A DNA stretch of 64,000 nucleotides, taken from positions 5,208,001-5,272,000 of the forward strand of contig NZ_AP025730.1 of the NCBI RefSeq assembly GCF_023734135.1, given 5' to 3'. The number at the start of each line of letters is the position of its first letter. The first letter of the stretch is position 1. Origin of the DNA: Sphaerotilus microaerophilus (GTDB taxonomy: Bacteria; Pseudomonadota; Gammaproteobacteria; Burkholderiales; Burkholderiaceae_C). Shown here piece by piece: positions 28,014-36,455 of the stretch. A model generated the notes under the pieces. That model saw only the letters and a program-made list of their open reading frames with translations, ran no database searches and had not been told where the DNA came from. The position numbers and the translations under genes were made by a program.

Positions 28014-28610
28014 ATGAGCCCCCACCCCCATCCCGATCCCGCCGAAGCGCGCGCCGAGCGCCTCGGCCAGACCACACCCGCTCGCCGCCTCTGGTTGGCC
28101 GGCGCCGCCGCGGCAGCCGCCGGTGCCGCGCTGCCGGCACGCGCGCAGAGCGCCACCTCACCCTTGGGCACCGACGTGCCGATGGCGCCGCCGCGCGCCG
28201 AGTTCGTCTACGAGGCTATCGTCGATGTGGCCGACATGGTCAACATGGGCACCGGCCCGCTGGGCGAGCGGCGCATCGTGCCGATCACCGGCGGCGAGTT
28301 CGCCGGCCCCGGGCTCAAGGGCACGGTGCTGGCGGGCGGCGCCGACCGCCAGTTGGTGCGCCAGGACGGTGCACGCCTGCTCGATGCGGTCTACGAGCTC
28401 AAGACCGACGATGGCGCCGTCATCACCGTGAGCAACCAGGTGCTGGTGCGCACGCCCACCGGGCAGCCGCGCTATGCGCTGTCGCACATCCGCCTGAGCG
28501 CGCCCAACGGCAAGTACGGCTGGCTGAACGACTACGTCTACACCGGTACGCTCGACAGCCTGCGTCCCAAGCGAAACGCGGTGCTGATCCGGGTGTTCCG
28601 GCTGGTGTGA
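28014..28610 (+). CDS. Exported DUF3237 family protein
   Basis: A 198-aa protein. An RR-containing N-terminus (TPARRLWLAGAAAAAAGAALPARAQS) looks like a Tat signal. The mature part (about 45-198) is the DUF3237 beta-barrel: EFVYEAIVDV, GERRIVPITGGEFAGPGLKGTVLAGGADRQLVRQDG and AVYELKTDDGAVITVSNQ are characteristic. DUF3237 proteins are often found beside aromatic or tannase-like esterases; function is unknown. GAGGAG before the ATG at 28014 supports the start. It lies 17 bp after the tannase-like gene and is surely cotranscribed with it. Confidence 0.85.
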   Translation: MSPHPHPDPAEARAERLGQTTPARRLWLAGAAAAAAGAALPARAQSATSPLGTDVPMAPPRAEFVYEAIVDVADMVNMGTGPLGERRIVPITGGEFAGPGLKGTVLAGGADRQLVRQDGARLLDAVYELKTDDGAVITVSNQVLVRTPTGQPRYALSHIRLSAPNGKYGWLNDYVYTGTLDSLRPKRNAVLIRVFRLV

Positions 28611-28658
28611 AGCACCTGGGCCGGGCTGGCTGCACAGCAGCCAGTCCGGTCCTGCAGC

Positions 28659-29387
28659 TCACTCGCCCAGGTAGGCCGCGCGCACCTTCGGGTCGTCTAG
28701 CAGCTGCTTGCCCGGGCCGGTCATGGTGACCAGGCCGGACTCCATCACGTAGCCGCGGTTGGCGATCGCCAGCGCGCGGCTCGCGTTCTGCTCGACCAGC
28801 AGGATGGTGGTGCCCTGGCGGTGGATGTCGTTGACCACCTCGAAGATCTTGTCGACCATGATCGGCGACAGGCCCATCGAGGGCTCGTCCAGCAGCAGCA
28901 CCTTGGGCCGGGCCATCAGTGCGCGGCCCATCGCCAGCATCTGCTGCTCGCCGCCAGACATGGTGCCGGCGAGCTGGTCGCGGCGCTCCTTCAGGCGCGG
29001 GAAGATGGCGAAGACCTTGTCGATGTCGGCGTCGATGTCCGCATCGCTGCGGGTGTACGCGCCCATCTGCAGGTTCTCGGTGATCGTCATGCGCGTGAAG
29101 GTGCCGCGGCCTTCGGGCACCATCACCAGGCCCTGCTTGGCCAGGTCCCAGGCGCCCTGGCCCTTGATGCTGCGGCCCAGGTACATCACGTCGCCATCGG
29201 CCACCGGCTGGATGCCCGTGACCGCCTTCAGCGTGGTCGTCTTGCCCGCGCCGTTGGCGCCGATCAGGCTGACCAACTCGCCCTGGCGCACTTCGAGGCC
29301 CACGCCCTTGACCGCCTGGATGCCGCCGTAGGCCACCTTGAGGCCCTTGACCTCCAGCAGCACCTGCCCGTTGTTCTGTTGTGCCAT
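28659..29387 (-). CDS. livF: Branched-chain amino acid ABC transporter ATP-binding protein LivF
   Basis: A 242-aa ABC ATPase of the LivF type. Walker A GANGAGKTT, signature LSGG-type TMSGGEQQMLAMGRALM, Walker B VLLLDEPSMGLSP, and H-loop region LLVEQNASRAL. Start is the ATG at 29387; the frame is open upstream through the livG 3' end and beyond. Last gene of livH-livM-livG-livF. It partners with LivG to power uptake of branched-chain or related amino acids, or amides. Confidence 0.93.
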   Translation of the reverse strand: MAQQNNGQVLLEVKGLKVAYGGIQAVKGVGLEVRQGELVSLIGANGAGKTTTLKAVTGIQPVADGDVMYLGRSIKGQGAWDLAKQGLVMVPEGRGTFTRMTITENLQMGAYTRSDADIDADIDKVFAIFPRLKERRDQLAGTMSGGEQQMLAMGRALMARPKVLLLDEPSMGLSPIMVDKIFEVVNDIHRQGTTILLVEQNASRALAIANRGYVMESGLVTMTGPGKQLLDDPKVRAAYLGE

Positions 29388-29401
29388 CGGTGCGGCTCCG
29401 T

Positions 29402-30184
29402 TCAGTGGGGCTTGTGACCGGCGCCCAGGTAGGCCTCGATCACCTTCTCGTTGCGTTGGACCTCGGCCGAGGTGCCCTCGGCGATCTGCTTGCCGTAGTC
29501 GAGCACGGTGACGCGGTCGCACAGGCCCATCACCAGCTTGACGTCGTGCTCGATGATCAGGATCGTGCGCCCGTCGTTGCGGATGCGGTCGATCAGCTCG
29601 CGCAGCACCACCTTCTCGGTGGCGTTCATGCCGGCGGCGGGCTCGTCGAGCGCGATCAGCTTGGGGTCGGTGGCCAGCGCGCGGGCGATCTCCAGGCGGC
29701 GCTGGTCGCCGTAGCTCAGCGTGCGCGCCTTGAACTCCGCGTACTTGCCGATGCCCACGTAGTCGAGCAGCTCCTGCGCACGCGCCTTGATGGCGGCCTC
29801 CTCGGCCTTGAACGAGGCGGTGCGGAACACCGCGCCGATCAGGCCCGACGAGGTGCGCACATGGCGCCCCACCATCACGTTCTCCAGCGCCGTCATCTCG
29901 GGGAAGAGGCGGATGTTCTGGAAGGTGCGTGCGATGCCCGCCGCCGCCACCTCGTGCACCGCGGTGGGCACGTAAGGCGCACCGCCGAGCTCGAAGGTGC
30001 CGCCGTCGGGCGTGTACAGGCCGGTGATGACGTTGAAGAAGGTGGTCTTGCCCGCGCCGTTGGGGCCGATCAGGCCATAGACCTGGCCCTTGCGGATCGT
30101 GATGCCCACGTCCTGCAGGGCCTGCAGGCCGCCGAAGCGCTTGGAGACGCCCTGCACCTGCAGGACGATGTCGGATTGGCTCAT
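29402..30184 (-). CDS. livG: Branched-chain amino acid ABC transporter ATP-binding protein LivG
   Basis: A 260-aa ABC ATPase of the LivG type, with Walker A GPNGAGKTTFFN, the conserved GIARTFQNIRLFPEMTALENVMVGRH block, signature LSYGDQRRLEIARALA, and Walker B LIALDEPAAGMN, ending with a C-terminal EVQRNEKVIEAYLG as usual for LivG. It starts 16 bp after livM and livF follows in 14 bp. Confidence 0.94.
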   Translation of the reverse strand: MSQSDIVLQVQGVSKRFGGLQALQDVGITIRKGQVYGLIGPNGAGKTTFFNVITGLYTPDGGTFELGGAPYVPTAVHEVAAAGIARTFQNIRLFPEMTALENVMVGRHVRTSSGLIGAVFRTASFKAEEAAIKARAQELLDYVGIGKYAEFKARTLSYGDQRRLEIARALATDPKLIALDEPAAGMNATEKVVLRELIDRIRNDGRTILIIEHDVKLVMGLCDRVTVLDYGKQIAEGTSAEVQRNEKVIEAYLGAGHKPH

Positions 30185-30200
30185 GTCTGCTCCTTGCGCT

Positions 30201-31289
<1,089 letters not shown>

Positions 31290-31308
31290 GATGATCGTCC
31301 TCCCTCGC

Positions 31309-32238
31309 TCAAGCCCGGTCCGCCACGCGCTCGCCCATCAGGCCCGACGGCCTCAGGGTCAGCACGAGGATCAGGACGATGAAGGCGAAGATCTCGACGT
31401 AATGGCTGCCGAAGACGCCACCGGTCAGCTCACCCAGGTAGCCCGCACCGATGGCCTCGATCAGGCCGAGCAGCACGCCGCCCACCATCGCGCCGGTGAG
31501 GTTGCCGATGCCGCCGAACACCGCGGCGGTGAAGGCCTTCAGGCCCGGCAGGAAACCCATCGAGTGCTGCACAGTACCGTAGTTGGCCGCCCACATCACC
31601 CCGGCAATGGCCGCCAGCGCGGCGCCGATGATGAAGGTGGCGGAGATCACATGGTCAGGGCGCACGCCCATCAGGCCGGCCACGCGCGGGTTCTCGGCGG
31701 TGGCGCGCATCGCCCGCCCCAGCTTGGTGCGGTTGACCAGCCAGAGCAGCCCGGCCAGCGAGACCATGGTCACGACCAGGATCACCACCTGCGTCAGCGT
31801 GATCACCGGGCCGTCCTCCCACAGGAAGTAGATCTCCGGCGGCAGCAGCTGCGGGAAGGGCTTGGGATTGGGCTTCCAGATGATCATCGCCAGCGTCTGC
31901 AGCAGCAGGCTCATGCCCATCGCGGTGATCAGCGGTGCCAGGCGCGGCGCGTTGCGCAGCGGCCGGTAGGCGATCTTCTCGATCGTGAAGTTCAACGCCG
32001 CGCACACGACCATCGCGAGCAGCATCGCCACGATCATCAGCAGCCAGCCGGGCATCGTGCCGGGCGGAATCGTGGTGGCCACGGTCCAGGCCACCATGGC
32101 GCCCACCATCAGCACCTCGCCGTGGGCGAAGTTGATGAGGCTGATGATGCCGTAGACCATCGTGTAGCCCAGGGCGACAAGGGCATACATGCTGCCCAGC
32201 ACCAGGCCATTGATGACCTGCTGTACAAAAACATCCAT
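31309..32238 (-). CDS. livH: Branched-chain amino acid ABC transporter permease LivH
   Basis: A 309-aa inner-membrane permease with about eight hydrophobic segments. MDVFVQQVINGLVLGSMYALVALGYTMVYGIISLINFAHGE is the typical LivH N-terminus, and the EAA-like loop LGRAMRATAENPRVAGLMGV is present. Start is the ATG at 32238; the longer frame is unlike the family. First gene of the transporter operon. The binding protein gene (livJ/livK type) that usually opens such operons is not upstream. Confidence 0.94.
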   Translation of the reverse strand: MDVFVQQVINGLVLGSMYALVALGYTMVYGIISLINFAHGEVLMVGAMVAWTVATTIPPGTMPGWLLMIVAMLLAMVVCAALNFTIEKIAYRPLRNAPRLAPLITAMGMSLLLQTLAMIIWKPNPKPFPQLLPPEIYFLWEDGPVITLTQVVILVVTMVSLAGLLWLVNRTKLGRAMRATAENPRVAGLMGVRPDHVISATFIIGAALAAIAGVMWAANYGTVQHSMGFLPGLKAFTAAVFGGIGNLTGAMVGGVLLGLIEAIGAGYLGELTGGVFGSHYVEIFAFIVLILVLTLRPSGLMGERVADRA

Positions 32239-32619
32239 TCTTCGGGTCTCCTCGGGCGAGTCCGGTTGAGCCTCGCGCCATGAACGGCACGAATCGGCTC
32301 GTGGCCGCCGTGCGCCTTGTTGCAATGCCCATGCCACCTCAGGCGGGCGCCATGCGGATCGCCCCCAGCGCGGTCCGCCCGACCCCCACCCCGTCCGGTT
32401 CGGGTGGCGAAAGGCGGGGCGGATTGTAGAGGCCGGTTACAGGGGCACCGATGCGTGTTTACCGCACGGTCGTGGGGCGGCACGCCGATTCGACGGGCAT
32501 CAAGGCTGCTTGTGTTTCAGACCGGGCACTGCGGCGTGTGCGCAACGAACCGCCGCCGTGCCCTGGAGCACTGCGGGCACCTGATGGCAGGGAACTGACC
32601 ACAGGTGCCGGCCCAGGCG
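32239..32619. other. Intergenic region between ald and livH
   Basis: 381 bp without a supported gene. It must carry the promoter for the liv operon. A minus-strand TACAAT near 32425 could be a -10 box but no convincing -35 was found. Short open frames here have poor codon use. No strong hairpin or repeat was seen. Confidence 0.5.
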
Positions 32620-33735
32620 TCAGCCCAGCACGCCGGCCACGTCCGTGCAGGGCCGACCCAGCCCCTGCGCGACCACCGGGTGCACGATGGCGCCGGCATG
32701 CACCGTCAGGCCCTCGCGCAGGTGCGCATCGGCACGGCAGGCCTCGCGCCAGCCCTGGCCGGCCAAGGCCAGCACGAAGGGCAGCGTGGCGTTGTTGAGC
32801 GCAAAGGTCGAGGTGCGCGGCACCGCGCCGGGCATGTTGGCCACGCAGTAGTGCACGATGCCGTCGACCACGTAGGTCGGCTCGGCATGGGTGGTGGCGC
32901 GCGAGGTCTCGAAGCAGCCACCCTGGTCGATCGCCACGTCGACGATCACCGCACCCGGCTTCATGTGTGAGAGCTGCTCGCGGCGGATCAGCTTGGGCGC
33001 CGCGGCCCCCGGCACCAGCACCGCACCGACCACCAGGTCGGCCTGCAGCACCGCCGCCTCGGTGGCGTCCAGCGTGGCGCAGACGGTGCGCAGCCGGCCA
33101 CCGAAAACCTCGTCGAGCTGGCGCAGGCGCGGCAGCGAGCGGTCCAGCACCGTGACCTCGGCGCCCAGGCCCATCGCCATGCGCGCCGCGTGCGTGCCGA
33201 CCACGCCGCCGCCGATCACGCAGACCTGCCCCGGCGCCACGCCCGGCACGCCGCCGAGCAGCACGCCACGCCCGCCGTTGGCCTGCTGCAGCGCCACCGC
33301 GCCGACCTGCACCGCCATGCGCCCCGCCACCTCGCTCATCGGCGCCAGCAGCGGCAGGCCGCCGCGCGCATCGGTGATCGTCTCGTAGGCGATCGCGGTG
33401 CAGCCGCTGGCCAGCAGGCCCTCGGCCTGCACCGGGTCCGGCGCCAGGTGCAGGTAGGTGAACAGCAGCTGGCCGGCGCGCAGCATGCGGCACTCCTGCG
33501 GCTGCGGCTCCTTGACCTTGACGATCATCTCGGCCCACTCGAACACCGCCGGCGCATCGGCCAGCACCTGGGCGCCCGCGGCCAGGTAGTCGGCATCGCT
33601 GCAGCCGATGCCGCGGCCGGCACCGGCCTGCACCGCCACCGCGTGGCCGGCGTGGGTGAGTTCACGCACCGAGGCCGGCGTGAGGCCGACGCGGTACTCG
33701 TGGTTCTTGATTTCGGTGGGGACGCCGATGCGCAT
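32620..33735 (-). CDS. ald: Alanine dehydrogenase
   Basis: A 371-aa NAD-dependent enzyme interconverting L-alanine and pyruvate plus ammonia. Family blocks are [29 protein letters not shown] with substrate-site Lys, TYLHLAPD with the catalytic His, the Rossmann loop [20 protein letters not shown], and [14 protein letters not shown]. Start is the ATG at 33735. It is divergent from an Lrp/AsnC-type gene 161 bp away, the classic AldR-ald arrangement, so it is probably induced by alanine through that regulator. Confidence 0.94.
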   Translation of the reverse strand: MRIGVPTEIKNHEYRVGLTPASVRELTHAGHAVAVQAGAGRGIGCSDADYLAAGAQVLADAPAVFEWAEMIVKVKEPQPQECRMLRAGQLLFTYLHLAPDPVQAEGLLASGCTAIAYETITDARGGLPLLAPMSEVAGRMAVQVGAVALQQANGGRGVLLGGVPGVAPGQVCVIGGGVVGTHAARMAMGLGAEVTVLDRSLPRLRQLDEVFGGRLRTVCATLDATEAAVLQADLVVGAVLVPGAAAPKLIRREQLSHMKPGAVIVDVAIDQGGCFETSRATTHAEPTYVVDGIVHYCVANMPGAVPRTSTFALNNATLPFVLALAGQGWREACRADAHLREGLTVHAGAIVHPVVAQGLGRPCTDVAGVLG

Positions 33736-33896
33736 GGTGTGACTCCGTTGGGAAGGCTGCGAATGGGCGAAATCCTGCGCCTGAGTGGACGCAATGTCCT
33801 GCGCAATGGCCTGCTCCTGAACCCTCGCGCACGCAAGAATCTGCGCAAGTTCCGCCAGAATCGGGCCAATCACGCCTGCATCACGAAGGAATACGC

Positions 33897-34355
33897 ATGG
33901 AACTGGACCGCACCGACCGCCAGATCCTGTCCATCCTGCAGGCCGAAGGGCGCATCACGAACGCCGAACTGGCCGAGCGGGTGCACCTGTCGGCCTCTGG
34001 ATGCCTGCGCCGCCAGCAGCGGCTGGAGGAAGGCGGCGTGATCGACGGCTACGGCGCCGTGCTCAGCGCCAGCGCGATCGGCAAGCCCACCACCGTGTTC
34101 ATCGAGATCACGCTGAACAGCCAGCGCGACGCGGCGCTGGATGCCTTCGAGCGCGCGGTGCAGGCCTGCCCGGACATCCTGGAATGCCACCTGATGTCAG
34201 GCACCGCCGACTACCTGCTGCGCGTGGCGGTGGCCAACACCGAGGACTACGAGCGCATCCACCGCAAGCACCTGGCGGCCTTCCCGCACGTGGCGCGCAT
34301 CCGCTCGATGTTCGCGCTGCGCTCGGTGCTCAAGCGGCGCGGCTATGCGCTGTGA
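33897..34355 (+). CDS. Lrp/AsnC family regulator, probable activator of ald
   Basis: A 152-aa regulator. The HTH LDRTDRQILSILQAEGRITNAELAERVHLSASGCLRRQQRLEEGGVI occupies residues 3-49, and the RAM/AsnC effector domain follows (about 65-140) with CPDILECHLMSGTADYLLRVAV. AAGGAA precedes the ATG at 33897. The divergent position with ald suggests the AldR role. The 161-bp gap holds three copies of CTGCGC (33775, 33799, 33841), the last two extended to CTGCGCAA, which may be binding sites. Confidence 0.88.
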   Translation: MELDRTDRQILSILQAEGRITNAELAERVHLSASGCLRRQQRLEEGGVIDGYGAVLSASAIGKPTTVFIEITLNSQRDAALDAFERAVQACPDILECHLMSGTADYLLRVAVANTEDYERIHRKHLAAFPHVARIRSMFALRSVLKRRGYAL

Positions 34356-34421
34356 ACCACGTCCCCCTGCCCTTCAAACAAGCCGACCAGCAACTCGGCC
34401 ACATGACCGTCAACGCATCGT

Positions 34422-34940
34422 CTATTCCGAGTCACACAGCCCGGACAAATCGAGTCCGAACTCCACCGCCCAGGCACGTGCTGTGGCACCTCCCCCCGCC
34501 ACCTGACAGGCCCGCCGCCGGACCGCACCAGACCCTAGGTCCATCAAGACCACACCATCGGGCATCCCGAACGAAATCAGATCGCTCCGGCTCGATGCGG
34601 CAAGCGCCTGCCGCATTGGACGCACGCCAGCTGGCAGACCTGGATTCAGCTCTGCCAGCTGACGGCCGTCACTCAGATCCACGACTGACACCCGGTCCGA
34701 CATGTCGCCCACCAGGAAGACTTCACGGCCGACCACTGTCCGGACGGGTGTCCTCTCTGTGGTCTGCATTGATACATCCGTTTCCTGGGGGCGCACTGAA
34801 TACACGAGGCGCCCGTCAGCAACGGCGACCCACCGCTCGCTGCCCCAACCGAGTGAAAAGCTCCTGAGGTCCCGCCCCGGTCCGCCGCCTGCCAGCACCT
34901 GAGAAGGTACGTATTCACCCCCTCCCCAGAACGTCCAGAG
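34422..34940 (-). pseudogene. Severed C-terminal WD40 fragment of a TIR-WD40 gene
   Basis: An open frame without a proper start that begins at the IS66 boundary and ends at a TGA at 34422 (172 residues). It contains beta-propeller-like blades (DRVSVVDLSDGRQLAEL, SDLISFGMPDGVVLMDLGSG) and a closing RRRACQVAGG...WAVEFGLDLSGL like the C-terminus of WD40 proteins. It is in the same phase as the TIR-WD40 gene at 36456-38780 if the 1500-bp element is removed, with one in-frame stop left between them. I read it as the lost end of that gene. A GTG at 34898 could give a 158-aa product but is not a convincing gene start. Confidence 0.6.
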
Positions 34941-36440
34941 GAAAGTGGAGCCAGCGAGGACGCAGCTGCGTGAGAGTCAGCCCGAGGGAGCGGCCTGGGG
35001 TGGCAGCAGGCTGGGGTGAGGCGCCTTGTCGATCCAGGCGAGCACGGCCTGATGCATGTAGTCGATCAAGTCGCGGCCCTGGCGTCGACAGGACTCCACC
35101 ACGCTGAAGCCGCGGGCGATGAACTCGTCGCCACGCCGTGATCGCGTGGGCCCGGAGATCTTGCGCTTGAGCACGATGGAGCGGATCGAGCGCTCGGCGT
35201 CATTGTTGGTGGGCGGCACCTGAGGGTGGTTCACGAAGCCCCACAACGCCGGCCAGAGCTTGAGCAGGTTCTGACAGGTGGCCTGCGTGCGCCGGCAACC
35301 GGTCTGTGCCGCGCCCCGATCCAATGCCGCCCGGACGCGGCGCTGCAAGGCTTCGAACTGCGCGGCGCTGCGGCCCTGCTCGCGCCAGCGACACAGCACA
35401 TAACCCAGTGCCAGCAGCCTCGCACCGATGCGCCCGGCCGCGCCTGGGCGCTGCGCCATGCGCGTGAAGTCGCGCAGCAGATGCGCCCAGCACACCTGGC
35501 GCCGGCTGGCGTCGAGGTGGGCGTAGCCGGCATAGCGGTCCGACACCACCACGCCCTGCGGCGCCTGGCCGATCAGGTCCGTAATGACATAGCGTGCCCG
35601 CGAGGGCAGGATGCTGAAGACCGCCAGCTTGGGCTGGATCACACCCCACACCCAATTGGCCGAGCCTTCACGCGGGTAGCGCGTCTCGTCCATGTGCAGC
35701 ACCGGGGCCTGCGCCAGCGAGGCCACCGCGACCGCCACCGGCGCCTTCAGCGCAGCGGCTACCTTGCCGTGGGCCTGCGAGATGGCCCCCACGCTGAAAT
35801 CGAGCCCCAGCAGTTGGGCCAGCAGGTCCCGGATCTTGCCCTGCGTGAGGTGAAAGCGCGTGCCCAGCACACCCACCAGCGCCAGCGCGCGCGGCCCGAT
35901 CTGCCCGCTGGGAACACCCTGCGGCAGAACGCCCCGATGGCCCAGCCCGCATTGGGTGCACACACCGCTGTAGAGCCGGTACTCCTGCACATCGGGGGTC
36001 ACCGGCGGGATGTCGAAGACCTGGTGACGCACCGGTTTGCCCTGCACGTTCACCGCGCCGCCGCAGTTGCACTGCGCCGGGGGCACACAGTCTTGGACAC
36101 CGTCCACCTCCGTCTCGGGCAGCAGCGCCCGGTACGCGCCGGGGTGGCCCTTCTGGGCACCGCGCTTGCGCTGGCTGGCGCGGCGCTGGGCGCGGTTACC
36201 GCTGCCCGGTCCATCCGACGACGGCGGCTTCGATGAGTTGCGCGAGTCCACCTTCAGCCGCTCTTGCAGCCACGCCATCTGCTCGCGCAGTTGGGCGAGT
36301 TCCAGGGCCATCGTCTCGATCACCGCGTGGCACTCCGGCAGCGTCGCCGGCATCGTCATCGATACCGGCTGGAACGGTGCCTTGTCCTCGCTCTCAGCGC
36401 TGTTCATGCGGCCAGTGTCTTCGCAAAATCATCCACTTAC
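34941..36440. mobile_element. IS66-type (single-gene) insertion element
   Basis: Ends are placed by an imperfect inverted repeat: GAAAGTGGA at 34941-34949 against GTAAGTGGA (complement of 36432-36440), eight of nine, with a second matching block GCGAGGAC / GCGAAGAC a few bases inside. Length is 1500 bp. It encodes a TnpC-like transposase only; no TnpA or TnpB, as in the ISBst12-like branch. Flanking 8-mers differ (GTCCAGAG and AAGTAGAC), so no target duplication is visible. Boundaries are therefore approximate. Confidence 0.65.
34977..36407 (-). CDS. IS66 family transposase (TnpC-like)
   Basis: A 476-aa transposase. N-terminal leucine-zipper-like coiled coil (MALELAQLREQMAWLQERLKVDSRNSSKPPSSDG), an IS66 zinc-finger-type domain with paired cysteines (CNCGGAV; CTQCGLGH), then the DDE domain with HMDETRYP, VVSDRYAGY and the C-terminal NNDAERSIRSIVLKRKISG where the catalytic Glu lies. 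The frame is intact. Start is the ATG at 36407. The gene nearly fills the element. Confidence 0.93.
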   Translation of the reverse strand: MNSAESEDKAPFQPVSMTMPATLPECHAVIETMALELAQLREQMAWLQERLKVDSRNSSKPPSSDGPGSGNRAQRRASQRKRGAQKGHPGAYRALLPETEVDGVQDCVPPAQCNCGGAVNVQGKPVRHQVFDIPPVTPDVQEYRLYSGVCTQCGLGHRGVLPQGVPSGQIGPRALALVGVLGTRFHLTQGKIRDLLAQLLGLDFSVGAISQAHGKVAAALKAPVAVAVASLAQAPVLHMDETRYPREGSANWVWGVIQPKLAVFSILPSRARYVITDLIGQAPQGVVVSDRYAGYAHLDASRRQVCWAHLLRDFTRMAQRPGAAGRIGARLLALGYVLCRWREQGRSAAQFEALQRRVRAALDRGAAQTGCRRTQATCQNLLKLWPALWGFVNHPQVPPTNNDAERSIRSIVLKRKISGPTRSRRGDEFIARGFSVVESCRRQGRDLIDYMHQAVLAWIDKAPHPSLLPPQAAPSG

Positions 36441-36455
36441 AAGTAGACCTTCAAG

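Noticed and set aside
34422..34898. Stand-alone 158-aa gene from a GTG at 34898
   Set aside because: The frame continues without break to the IS boundary and looks like a propeller C-terminus, so a severed fragment is more likely.
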